Shown here piece after piece: positions 30,901-40,222 of a DNA stretch of 64,000 bases. The notes under the pieces were generated by a model, which was not told where the DNA came from, made no database searches, and saw only the letters and a list, made by a program, of their open reading frames with translations. Both the position numbers and the translations under genes were made by a program. This stretch comes from Lineus longissimus (taxonomy: Eukaryota; Nemertea; Pilidiophora; Heteronemertea; Lineidae). The stretch spans positions 4,588,001-4,652,000 of the forward strand of contig NC_088317.1 of NCBI RefSeq assembly GCF_910592395.1, given 5' to 3'. How positions within the stretch are numbered: the first letter of the stretch is position 1; each line of letters opens with the position of its first letter.

Positions 30901-31715
30901 CCTACACCATCTAAGAGAGGTGACCACTCTATTGTCGCATGAGGACACAGAAACCGACCGGGAATTGAACCCGGTACCTCATAGGTGGCAGGCACTGATG
31001 TTTCCTTGGTGCCACTACTCCACCAGCCCGGACAAAGCATTATCTTCTATTTTTCAGCATAAAAGAGGTCAGTCCTAAAAAGGTCAGAGGGAAAGAGAAT
31101 GACAGTGATGAGTCGGTGGAGCCTCCAAAAAAGGTATGTTCATGGACATTTTCCTCGGCTTTTACTCTGACTAAATACTATAGACATTCAAATAAGTGGC
31201 TGCATAGGGAAATCAAATATGCCTAGATTTTGAATTTTGCATAAACTTAGTAAGGCAAAGCTGAGTAGAAACAGTCCTTGGTTCAACCCCGAGAAACGCT
31301 ATTCACCAGTTAGCATCGCATTTTTTCATTCCAGAAAGCCAAAGTTGATAAAGTTGGTGAGCCAACTGAAGACTATAGCAAAACCGTATCGAAATATTTT
31401 GAACCTAAAAAGGTAAGTCTTACTGTCGCTTGTTATTTCTGTCAAATCTTTTTATGTATTTAAATATTCATGTCTTTTTCATAACAGAGTGAAAGCCATG
31501 TCATAAAATTGTGAAATTGTCCCTCTTTTGGTCATTTAAAGACACGCGTGATGTGGGAATCTTTCTTTTTGCTGTTGTCGTTATGACTAATGTTTGTCCT
31601 ATCTTCTTTGTCGTTGCAGCCGGCCAAGATGTCCGCAGCGCAGAAGAGGCTGAGTAAAGTGGACAAGACGGGCATAAAGAGCATCACCAGCTTCTTTTCA
31701 CCAAAACCCAAATGA
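27996..31715 (+). CDS. RNASEH2B: Ribonuclease H2 subunit B
   Basis: Scaffold subunit of the trimeric nuclear RNase H2, which removes ribonucleotides and RNA:DNA hybrids. Exons: 27996-28068, 28808-28879, 29097-29204, 29370-29443, 29662-29776, 30161-30331, 30630-30711, 31058-31133, 31335-31412, 31620-31715. All phases agree; 314 residues (human 312). The first half has TPVDPCYLLLHYL, matching the subunit B/C triple-barrel region. YAHGLVSDYL matches the wHTH part. The C-terminus AAQKRLSKVDKTGIKSITSFF ends in a PCNA-binding PIP-box (Ile305, Phe308, Phe309). A second PIP-like stretch, KTVSKYF (Val275, Tyr278, Phe279), occurs just upstream. Start chosen as the first ATG in frame with good exon 2 joining. 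Confidence 0.97.
28428..28529. repeat. Long inverted repeat (foldback MITE-like) in RNASEH2B intron 1
   Basis: Left arm ctgaccaatcagctaacaga.. and right arm ..tctgttagctgatactgattggtc pair over about 40 bp around a loop of about 12 bp. Outer pieces (cttttgtccca near 28390 and gggacaaaag near 28577) extend the symmetry, so the whole element may span about 28340-28640. Confidence 0.75.
28697..28783. mobile_element. Truncated Tc1/mariner-like MITE (family copy C)
   Basis: Carries cacacctctctattaagga, cagtcccaagggggtcctta and atagagagttcta, matching the right half of copies A and B. The left end is lost. It lies at the end of RNASEH2B intron 1, 25 bp from exon 2. Confidence 0.7.
30845..31035 (-). 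mobile_element. tRNA-derived SINE
   Basis: On the minus strand it begins tccgggctggtggagtagtgg (A-box region), followed by ccgggttcaattcccgg, a clear Pol III B-box inside a T-arm-like stem. It then runs into a body ending near aggtttcctcc. It lies in RNASEH2B intron 7. Confidence 0.75.
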
Positions 31716-31826
31716 ACGATCCTCTTTATTTCATGATTTATGTTAATATGACATTGCAATAGTAGCTGCTGCCAGATCATGATTGTCATCTGTTGAGTCA
31801 TCTCTGTCATAGTCTTAATAATACAA

Positions 31827-32557
31827 ATTGTCCTAATAGTCATAATAGTCGAAATATCTAGGCTTATTTCAATCATACCCTAATCCTTTGCATTTATTTT
31901 AAGGTGACAATCCTTACACTGTTATCTATAAGAGAATCTGAGAGGGAATCATTTTATCAGTGACTAAAACTTTGCTGAAACGCTAATATGTAAAGAGCAA
32001 GCTCTAGTGAACTCACACAACTGTATGTCCTAGCAGACGATTTTTAAATACATGATGTCCCACACCCGCACTTCAGCAGTGCCGGTGTGAATAAATCTAC
32101 TTGTGTGAATGGTCAATGGCTCATGACGTCATGAAATAATTGCGTCATGAGGAAGGAAACAATGGGATTCACGTCCGACGTCGTAACTGTGGGTGCGGCG
32201 CGTCATGAATGCAGGATCGGCCAACGCGCGGCCCGTATGGAATGCGACAAACTGTACCGGAACCAGAATTGGCATGGGTCTGCACAAATTTTTTCAGATT
32301 CGATGGACATGATGGATATATGCATTTTGTTTACACTTCACATACAGTGTATACGTAACCATTACACTCACTACGTTGTGTGAGTTAAACATTGTCCGAA
32401 TAGTCATAATAGTCTAAATAGTCGAAATATCTGGGCTTACTTCAATCATACCCTAATCCTTTGCATTTATTTGAAGGTGACAATACTTACACTGTTGACT
32501 AAGAGAATCCGAGAGGGAATCATTTCATCAGTGACTAAAACTTTGCTGAAACGCTAT
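31827..32557. repeat. Direct duplication in the RNASEH2B 3' flank
   Basis: 31827-31986 and 32391-32557 are diverged direct copies. Both carry aatagtcataatagtc, tcaatcataccctaatcc, gagagggaatcatt and actaaaactttgctgaaacg in order. The offset is about 565-570 bp. The intervening 400 bp is single-copy here. A local segmental duplication beginning about 110 bp after the stop codon. Confidence 0.9.
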
Positions 32558-33588
32558 AAATGGTAATAAATGGCTATGCTAAGCCTAATTATAACCACCT
32601 GAGAATCAATGATAAGTAGAACCAGGAATAAGAAATAGGTAGCCAACTTCAACTTGGTGCCATCAAAACAAGGTTGTGCAATGTTGACACTTTCTGCCCA
32701 TAGGTGGCATGACAATTTGGAACATGGCAACATGGTCAATATACCCTAAGCTGAAAAGTTCTCGTCTGGCATTTAGTCTACTGAGCCATGATTCCCCTGC
32801 TTAAATCGTTAATGGATTATATTTTGGGGTTTAATCGGTCAAGTAGATGTAGGCCTATTTGACAATCATACAATTGCGATTTAATAGTACATGTACTACA
32901 GCTATCGATGTAGACCACTGCTGAGTTCTTGACCTTGGGGAATGTTTCCTGGCTATACCTCATGAATCGCTCGAGGTTTGGGTGTACATGTATTTCTGAA
33001 GTGACCATCACCGTAATTTGGCCAACTTCAAGTTCTTAAAAGCTTATTTCTAACATTTTGGGCAATAGTATTGAATAGAAACTACTGTATAAGTTTACAT
33101 TCTCAACTCCAAATCTATTCATCTGAGGGAGATGAAGCAATGGTCTTGTGAGAACTTTGATTTCAATCAATCGAGTTTTCTGCATTTACCAAAGTTTTAT
33201 TGTTTGATTGTCTCAGTTCTTATACTAATGGTAAATAGTATGTATACCATACTATAGTTGCATGTGCATTTATCAATTTTTGAAATATTTTTGTAATCCA
33301 AATATTGTTGTTTTGAAATATATGTAAGTATATTTGATATTAAGTCGTTATGTTATCAATGGCCTCAAGGGGAACTTTTAGATATATGAAATTAAACCGT
33401 TGGTTATTGGTTTGAGTTAAAAATTGTATCACAGAATAATCTTAGTTACAATTCTTCTATTTGAATGAAATGATTCATAACTTTTTAACAGACCAACATT
33501 TATTTACATAAAATATCAAACAAGCATCACAGCTGGGAGTCAGTGACGTCACCCATTTAACAAAACAATAGAACCCTGGTGTACAGTG
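32558..33588. other. Intergenic, AT-rich, nothing recognised
   Basis: No coding exon or known RNA found. Several tacatgta-type palindromes occur, as in many other spacers of this window. Confidence 0.5.
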
Positions 33589-33768
33589 TACAGTGGAACC
33601 TCCCTTAGCGGACAACTCTCTAATAGAGACAACCTCTCTATTAAGGATGATAGTTTTGATCACAAGTTGGTTGTTTCCAATCAATTTGACCTCTCTAAAC
33701 AGGACACCTCTATGACGGACAGCACTTGTCAGTCCCGAGGGTGTCCTCAATAGAGAGGTACTACTGTA
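33589..33768. mobile_element. Tc1/mariner-like MITE (family copy B)
   Basis: TA at 33589-33590 and 33767-33768 flank a 176-bp element. Left end cagtggaacctccctta, right end atagagaggtactactg, which are inverted repeats of one another. Closest to copy A at 15483-15664. Confidence 0.85.
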
Positions 33769-33947
33769 CCATTGGTTCTGAACAAAGCATTGGTAACCAT
33801 GGTTGCCATCAAAATGATTGTCATTCAGACTGATTGTACATGTATATTGTACAGGGTGATCACACTGATTATACATTACATGCATCCTCCCTTAACATAT
33901 ATCAAACAACTGATAGGGTAAAATTGTGGAAAGCTAGTCCTGGCAGA

Positions 33948-34370
33948 AGCTGTTCCCTATCAAGCTCTCTCCCACTCGTCTTGTCCCAGTACAGGACAAT
34001 AGCTGTTCCCTCAAATTCTCTCCCATTTGTCTTCTCCCAGAACAGGACAATAGCTGTTCCCTCAAATTCTCTCCCATTTGTCTTCTCCCAGAACAGGACA
34101 ATTGCTGTTCCCTCCAATTCTCTCCCATTTGTCTTCTCCCAGAACAGGACAATTGCTGTTCCCTCCAATTCTCTCCCATTTGTCTTCTCCCAGAACAGGA
34201 CAGTTGCTGTTCCCTCCAATTCTCTCCCATTTGTCTTCTCCCAGAACAGGACAATTGCTGTTCCCTCCAATTCTCTCCCATTTGTCTTCTCCCAGAACAG
34301 GACAATTGCTGGTCCCTCAAATTCTCTCCCATTTGTCTTCTCCCAGAACAGGACAATAGCTGTCCCTTAG
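33948..34370. repeat. 51-bp minisatellite, about eight copies
   Basis: The unit contains tcccatttgtcttctcccag (for example at 34021 and 34072, a 51-bp period) plus aacaggacaattgctgttcc. Because 51 is divisible by three, several frames stay open on both strands and mimic a repeat protein. There is no supporting start context or flanking exon, so I do not call a gene. Confidence 0.95.
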
Positions 34371-34439
34371 AGATATTACAGCCTACTAGTTCTACACTCC
34401 GGAGGCAGTGGACGGGCATTGTCCCGTCGCCTGTTACAA

Positions 34440-34990
34440 ATGTGACACTGAATTCGTCCATGCCAAAGTCCTCTAGTACAGGACAAGTGATGTTATTCCG
34501 ATTTTATCTGGAGATGCAACAGTCCTCCAATATACGGCACAAATGCTGTTTCTCCAAGTGGACCTTGTGGGTGTCTCGATCTTCCAGTACAGAACAAGTG
34601 ATGTCGCTCCCAGTGGTCCTTGTGGGTGTCACGATCTTCCAGTACAGAACAAGTGATACTCCTCCAGCACAAGATAAGTGATGTTACCCCAAAAGGGGTC
34701 CTTGAGGGTTTCACGATCTTCCACTACAGAGCAATTGATGTAACTCCGAGTGGTCATTGGAGACGTTAAAGACCTCCACAGAACAAATGCTCCTCTAGAC
34801 GCATATTCCTCCAGTACAAGATAAGTGATGTTACTCCAAAAGGGGTCCTTGCGGGTGTTTAGCACGGGACAAGTTATGTTCCTCCAAAGTTGTCAATAGA
34901 GGTGTCACAGTTGTCCAGTACTGGACACGAGATGCTACTCAAAGTGGTCCTTGGAGATGTAAAGGTCCTCCACAGGGCAGGTGCTACTCT
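34440..34990. repeat. Degenerate satellite adjoining the 51-bp array
   Basis: Variants of ccagtacagaacaagtgatg, gtggtccttgtgggtgtcac and gatcttccagtac recur at irregular spacing. The shared ccagtacaggacaa core suggests common descent with the neighbouring 51-bp unit. Confidence 0.8.
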
Positions 34991-35350
34991 ATACGCATAC
35001 TCCTCCAGCAGTGGCCAAGGGGTGTTATCCTCCTAAGAGAACTAGATCTCAAGAACATCAAATGGATCGCTTTGGAGGACAAGGACGTTACATTCCTTCG
35101 AACATACACATCCATAGAAGTGTGACCAAAAACCAAACTCCTAACACGGTAGAGTGATGAACTTACTGTTTTCGCTAAACACAAAGCTTCATCCCGCTCT
35201 GGTTCTTCAATAAGCGTATTCGAACTCAGTCACTGAGTTTACTGTAAACTCGGTCCGGAGTCGTCGCAAGTTGGCACTTCCCCTGCGTTGGCTGCCAACA
35301 AGGGACTTACGCATCTGCAGTATTGACAGTATATTCGAAGAACGTTTTCG

Positions 35351-36550
35351 TCACACGGTTGTTGCTCTGTCGTCTTCCTGAATACTGCTGGCGACAAGGC
35401 TACTCCTCCCAAGCGGAATAGACGGGAGGAGTGCATTTGGGCGCGAACTGTCTTCGTCTGCCCGCCGAGTTGCACCAATAGGCCCGAGGACCGGATGCGA
35501 TCTAAGTTGGTTTGAACCCGTCACGGAGTCCGTTTCGAAGTCCGAGGCGTAGTCCGGCGTATCGTTACTACGCCTAGGCGTGTTGTAATGCTTCATCGCG
35601 ACGCTGGGAGCCTTCCTCATTGCTGGTTCCCTCCTGTTGCTGGTAATAGTCGGCGGTAAAACCTGCTTTCGAGTCGCAATCGGTGTGAGTGTTTTTGGCG
35701 GGCCTTGCAGTACATCTTCCTGCTCGTCGTCTGCGTCTAGGTTGTCGCCGCGGCGCTGTCTCTTTTTCTTATGTTTGCGTTTCTTTTTCTTCTTTTGCGT
35801 GGGTATGGCGGGATGTGAATCATCTTGACAGGAGGGTCTAATGTTTATATCAGGGAACCGCATTGGGTGGACGATTGGCTGTGGTTTCGGGTGTTTCATT
35901 GGCGCCGCCCGATTTTCGCTAATACTCCGTCGGTGAAGTTGGGGACTGATGAACGATTCTCCGTTGAGTATCCTATAAAGTCCCTGTTTGTCCAAAATCG
36001 ACCCAGTATCTGCCCTGCCCTCATTGACCAACACCCGACAACACTCGCTCTGTTGTAGTTTAAATGCTAAGAACAAGGCGGTCATGCCGCTTCCATTCCA
36101 AAGGTCAACGTTTAGCTTTGACTTGGTGAAAGAGGAATTCACGATTATTCTGATGGCAGGCGCGTTACCACTATAAACGGCGTGTATCAGGGCATTATTT
36201 CCCTCATCATCCTTGGTATTCGGATCACAACGATGATTCCGGACAATCTGACGCACCACGTCATCACGTCCCAGTTTCGCGCATGCGTGCATCAGCACCG
36301 TCATGCCGTGGTCATCCTGCAAAGAGACATTTGCCTTTTTCTTCAAAAGGCACCTGACCATGTGAGTCCGCAGATCCTCCTTACCCACTTCCACAGCCAT
36401 CATGAGGGCAGTTTGGCCCGAATCATCCTGTGCATCCACATCGATCTTCGACTCCAGAAGTGACGTCACGACTCGGACTTTTCCTGCTTTGACTGCGCGG
36501 ATGAGAGCATCGTTGCCTTTCCTGGGGTTGTCCTCGTCACTGTCTGTCAT
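35351..36550 (-). CDS. ANKRD34-like ankyrin repeat protein
   Basis: Single uninterrupted coding exon of 399 residues. Five ankyrin-type repeats fill about residues 12-205: NDALIRAVKAGKVRVV, GQTALMMAVEVGK, GMTVLMHACAKLG, NNALIHAVYSGN and GMTALFLAFKLQQ mark their starts. The first repeats (ALIRAVKAG.., TALMMA.., VLMHAC..) resemble the vertebrate ANKRD34 family. A strongly basic tract, KKKKKRKHKKKRQRR, lies near residues 250-268 and could be a nuclear localisation signal. The remaining C-terminal part is low in predicted order and rich in Ser, Pro and Arg. The likely role is protein binding; the partner is unknown. A splice acceptor lies about 50 bp upstream of the ATG, so a 5'UTR intron is likely. 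Confidence 0.85.
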   Translation of the reverse strand: MTDSDEDNPRKGNDALIRAVKAGKVRVVTSLLESKIDVDAQDDSGQTALMMAVEVGKEDLRTHMVRCLLKKKANVSLQDDHGMTVLMHACAKLGRDDVVRQIVRNHRCDPNTKDDEGNNALIHAVYSGNAPAIRIIVNSSFTKSKLNVDLWNGSGMTALFLAFKLQQSECCRVLVNEGRADTGSILDKQGLYRILNGESFISPQLHRRSISENRAAPMKHPKPQPIVHPMRFPDINIRPSCQDDSHPAIPTQKKKKKRKHKKKRQRRGDNLDADDEQEDVLQGPPKTLTPIATRKQVLPPTITSNRREPAMRKAPSVAMKHYNTPRRSNDTPDYASDFETDSVTGSNQLRSHPVLGPIGATRRADEDSSRPNALLPSIPLGRSSLVASSIQEDDRATTV

Positions 36551-36600
36551 TTTCTCGTCTGCGTCCGCAAATGCGCCATGGAAACATCACACGATAACAT
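36547..36600 (-). promoter_or_regulatory. uORF overlapping the ANKRD34-like start codon
   Basis: Just after a splice acceptor (ttttcag), an ATG at 36600 opens a 17-codon frame. Its TGA overlaps the main ATG as ATGA (36550-36547). A second in-frame ATG lies inside it. This arrangement could force reinitiation; the effect is inferred. Confidence 0.6.
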
Positions 36601-37315
36601 TCTGAAAAGAGAAATGAATAAACAACAATAAAGGATGCTCAATTATATTGGCGACGTTTCAAATGTGTGCTGATCTATTGAGTCGGAATCGTGACGCTGC
36701 TAAACCTCTGTATTTATTCGGAACAAAACGTACTGTTGATTCATTCCACAACGCCATGCGTTTGACTCAATCACAACCACCTAGATGAGTATGTCGCCCA
36801 TTTTTTCAAAGACCACGCCATATTCCTCATAAATGTCCCGTTATTTGATCAACTTGATTTCAATGTGTCGCTCTCGTGGTTCTCAAACGCCTTCTGTTTG
36901 TTGCTTGTTACTTGGATTAAACAGTTTTAATTCGTTATTACGACAAGAATTTATTTTAATCACAGTCCGATCATAGTAGTCGTCAATATTTTTTTTCTAC
37001 GCGTTAGCGGTAATTCAGGCGGCGATATTGCGTTAGATAACCATCCATTATGTTTAATGTAATAAAAGTTATCATTAGTTAGGGAACCTTTTACTTATGT
37101 GTATGTTAACTTTGGTCTATAAGTACATAAACCCAAGAAGGGGCACGAGCGAAGTTTTAAATCCCCTTCGTAGCATACACTCGTATAACGGATCGCATGT
37201 TCGATATTCGGCTGAGACTTCACATCATGCGAAAGTCCGCATACACTGGCTACAATAGCAAGGTTTCGCAACTCTTACGGTGAGACGAACGACGAAGTCC
37301 AAACTTTGTGAATGT
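36601..37315. other. Upstream of the ANKRD34-like coding exon, no gene seen
   Basis: Probably the 5'UTR intron of the ANKRD34-like gene. At about 37250-37315 it holds an end of the TIR family described at 38227-38393 (aaggtttcgcaa, gacgaacgacgaagt). Confidence 0.45.
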
Positions 37316-37717
37316 ACTTCATCGACCAAGGAGCCTCATGGCCTAGTGGTTTACACTGCTGGCCACCACGCAATAGGGCCCGGGTTCGATCTGGATGAAC
37401 CGGCGTGGCTTTCAAGGAACTAAAATTCCTGGCTCTTCAAAGTCCTTCGAATGAGACTCAAAACCGAGGTTCCTTGTACCTGGTGTCTATGCCAGGGCAA
37501 GCTAAGACTCCACCAAGTGAGAAACATGAGTAGCTTGCGTGGACTCTATCTCTCTCGCCAAAGTCGGACCACTAGGCCAATAAACCCAATTGGCGCCTAA
37601 CCGTAGTGGCACGCAGGATACGCTCATCCTGCCTTGGAGGAGGATTACTCCAAGGAGAATGACCCCTCCAAGTGCAGAGCGAACGCTGAAGAAGAAGAAG
37701 AAAAACTTCATCGACCA
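37316..37717 (+). mobile_element. Intact tRNA-derived SINE with 13-bp target duplication
   Basis: ACTTCATCGACCA at 37316-37328 is repeated exactly at 37705-37717. The 376-bp body starts with a tRNA-like head holding atggcctagtggttta (A-box) and cccgggttcgatc (B-box). It continues with a central block gtccttcgaatgagactc..ccgaggttccttgta that resembles the conserved central domains of widespread animal SINE superfamilies. The tail is gaagaagaagaagaaaa. It is nested in a member of the TIR family near 37250. Confidence 0.92.
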
Positions 37718-38082
37718 CATTAAATTTTTTTTCGCCGATTCCTCGTACTACTATCACTGATCATCATGTTTCATTCGACGGGAGCAGACGGCGGACGATA
37801 TCGAGTATGACTCGTCACCATGGTGAAGCTACTTCGTTACCAACATGAACGTTTTAAAATAAACCTTTATTGTTTATTCGCGTGATGTCCAATAATAATC
37901 ACAGTCATCCCTCTTCTTCACGCGAGTTTTCAGGGTCAACACTAAATGTTATCATGATAGTACATGTATTTCAACGGCCGTAATAACTAGGAAGACATAA
38001 TGGACCACGTATTTTTATGATGGACTGATATGTCATTCTTGTCTGTGCAAATCCTGCTTTACCCCGCAGCCCATCATCCTGA

Positions 38083-38170
38083 ACGCCAGGGCAACACTCG
38101 GCACGAATGACCGAGCTTAACGGGTGCGAGGGGAGGAGCATGCAACTGAGCTTGTTGGTATTCGAGGATG
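38083..38170. repeat. Dispersed repeat shared with 24545-24630
   Basis: Contains aacactcggc, gtgcgaggggaggagcat, aactgagcttg and ggtattcgaggatg. The same order occurs on the opposite strand at about 24630-24545. Two copies in unrelated spacers imply a transposable element fragment. Confidence 0.7.
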
Positions 38171-38226
38171 ACAGTCCCTATCTTTAACCTATTACCTCGA
38201 TAGGAACATTCGTCGTTTGGGTGTAT

Positions 38227-38393
38227 ATTAGGCAGGTCTTAATTGAAACCCTTACGAAGAGCTCTACGAACAACGAAATGTTAGAAGATGATCTATTAGT
38301 GTCGAGTAAAACGAATTGGCACAGGAATAGGTGACACGACATATCCTCAAAGTTCGTACTTCATCTTTCGTAGGGTCGCAAAACCTGCCTAAT
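38227..38393. mobile_element. Short TIR element (MITE)
   Basis: Left end attaggcaggtcttaatt and right end aaaacctgcctaat are inverted repeats. The inverted symmetry continues inward with cccttacgaag / ctttcgtaggg. Related ends lie near 38607 (aataggcaggtttcgca) and 37257 (caaggtttcgcaa), so the family has several members within 1.4 kb. Confidence 0.7.
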
Positions 38394-38780
38394 ACCTTGC
38401 ATCACACATACATGTAGTTAGCGCCGTTTTCGCTGTGACGTCCTTCATCTATTTACACCTTGTTGGACATTAAAGATACATCATAATCATTGTTTCTACA
38501 ACTTGAAAGTATCATTTCCAATTTCCATGGCAACGAGGCACTCCGCATTGTCCGGGTGAAAATTGGCGCAGTGCTTGATTGTTCCCTGCGCGCCGAGAAA
38601 GAATAGGCAGGTTTCGCATGATCCTGACGAACGACGAAGTACAAATTAAGGTATTTGGTGTCATCAAGTCCACCTGCGCGAATTCATTTACGCGAAACTC
38701 GTAAAACGGCTGACATACATCTAGTATACGATAAATCAGAGATTCTCTTCAAAACTTCGTGGTCGATAAAATATTTTTTT

Positions 38781-38892
38781 AGGGAGTTTTCGTAACTCCC
38801 TCAGAAACGCCAACGTGAATGCCAATCTCATTGTTACGAACAATGGGATAGGCATTCATGTTAACGTTTCGGGGGCTTTGCGAAAACTCCCT
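38781..38892. repeat. 112-bp near-perfect hairpin
   Basis: The two 54-55 bp arms match about 83 percent when inverted, starting agggagttttcg and ending cgaaaactccct, with almost no loop. The outermost 12 bp pair perfectly. The left arm itself contains an 8-bp inverted repeat (agggagtt..aactccct). It could be a foldback MITE or a small-RNA precursor; nothing in the sequence decides. Confidence 0.85.
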
Positions 38893-39168
38893 ATTATTTT
38901 CATACTTCGACCTGCGTTGATCGTCGGCTCCGCCTCGATTTCGGTCAACATTTTAGCTCCACACTCTCGGTTTTGGCGAGACAACCAATTACCTCCAGTT
39001 TGGTATCAATTCCTTAAACCAAAGCCCAGCTCGGACCTAAGCCTACGTTCCAATTGTTCCACAGTGTTATCAAAGGGTCAGGACATCGACCCACTCAAAC
39101 ACCTTTTAGGCCATCGGAAGGCCTAAACCGGTAAGGGCAATAAACGCGATGATAAAAGACAGACTCAC

Positions 39169-39360
39169 CTAGCGATCCTTTGTATTTTCCGAAACCCATC
39201 CAGCGGCTTTACTAGCGGATGTATGATGTCAATTCCGTCCGGCTAACTTACGAAATTCGCTTAAACCTAGCGATATCAGGTCGGTGGTTCCCGCTGGACT
39301 CCTGCGCACTCGCATAGATACATCGCTACGTGACTGCCAACACCGGCCGCCATTTTTGTT
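39169..39360 (-). other. Candidate CpG-rich 5'UTR exon / promoter of the ANKRD34-like gene
   Basis: On the minus strand a CpG-rich stretch ends at a strong donor (ctag|gtgagt, GT at 39168-39167). AAATGGCGGCC, a YY1-like core, lies at its upstream edge (about 39347-39357). The next acceptor found on that strand is the one before the ANKRD34-like uORF. Joining them is an inference. Confidence 0.35.
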
Positions 39361-40222
39361 CCACCACGCCGCGATTCGTGGAATACACACGGGAGCGTGA
39401 AGTTATCATAATTGTCGCGCTCAATCAGCCCCTAATTAAATGATACACACTACCTCAAACTCTACTTTTTATCCGTCAAGTTGTTCTGAGTTTCTGTATG
39501 TTTTGTGATGACAGATCGAGCGTTTTTTGGTCTGTTGATCATGTACATATCGTCTTGCGCCTGTGACGCATCCGGGACCTCACGGTTTAATGGAAGTCTG
39601 TGTTGGCAGAGGGATCTGCTTGGAGACTGGGGGTCCGCAAGCAGGTTACGCTAGTATTTGTTGACCGTGCTGACAACCGGGGACTACTTTAGTTTCATCG
39701 GCTGTCAAAAGATTGCAGCGCTGTTGAAATTACTGTGGTACATGTGACTGTGCCGTCAGTTACAATGATACCCAGATCGATGTCATAACCAATCAAAAGA
39801 AGCTCAGAAAATTCAACGTATGGGTATTCAATTTTGAAATATTTGTGGAAATTCTCATAAAAACCATTTAAAGCCGTCACAATGATACTTTTGGCACAAA
39901 ATGCTTTGTCACTGAATGAAAGGTACAGACTTCCACATGCAATACATAGCGACCAATTTTAATTTAACTTGAAATATGTTTTAATACAGCGTACCGGTAA
40001 CTATAATTTTTTTGTCAAACAGAGGACTACATTTAATTCTATTACAAATTAAAAGAAGTAAATAAATACGTCTCATTTTTCAAACGGATGAACAAATGCT
40101 GCGCATTGATATCTTGACAAACTTTTGGGGTTATTCTGGTGAGACGCGCCTTCATGATACCATACGGTATTCTCGCCCCCTCTACCTTTGGCTAAAAACT
40201 AGCCATAGCTTTATTTCGATGC
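39361..40222. other. Intergenic, nothing recognised
   Basis: AT-rich spacer between the candidate ANKRD34-like promoter and the 3' end of the coiled-coil gene. No repeat or exon seen. Confidence 0.5.

Noticed and set aside
33834-34461. Long repeat-protein frames of 122-178 codons on both strands
   Set aside because: They are produced by the 51-bp minisatellite, whose unit length is divisible by three and lacks stops in several frames. No exon context or conserved start.
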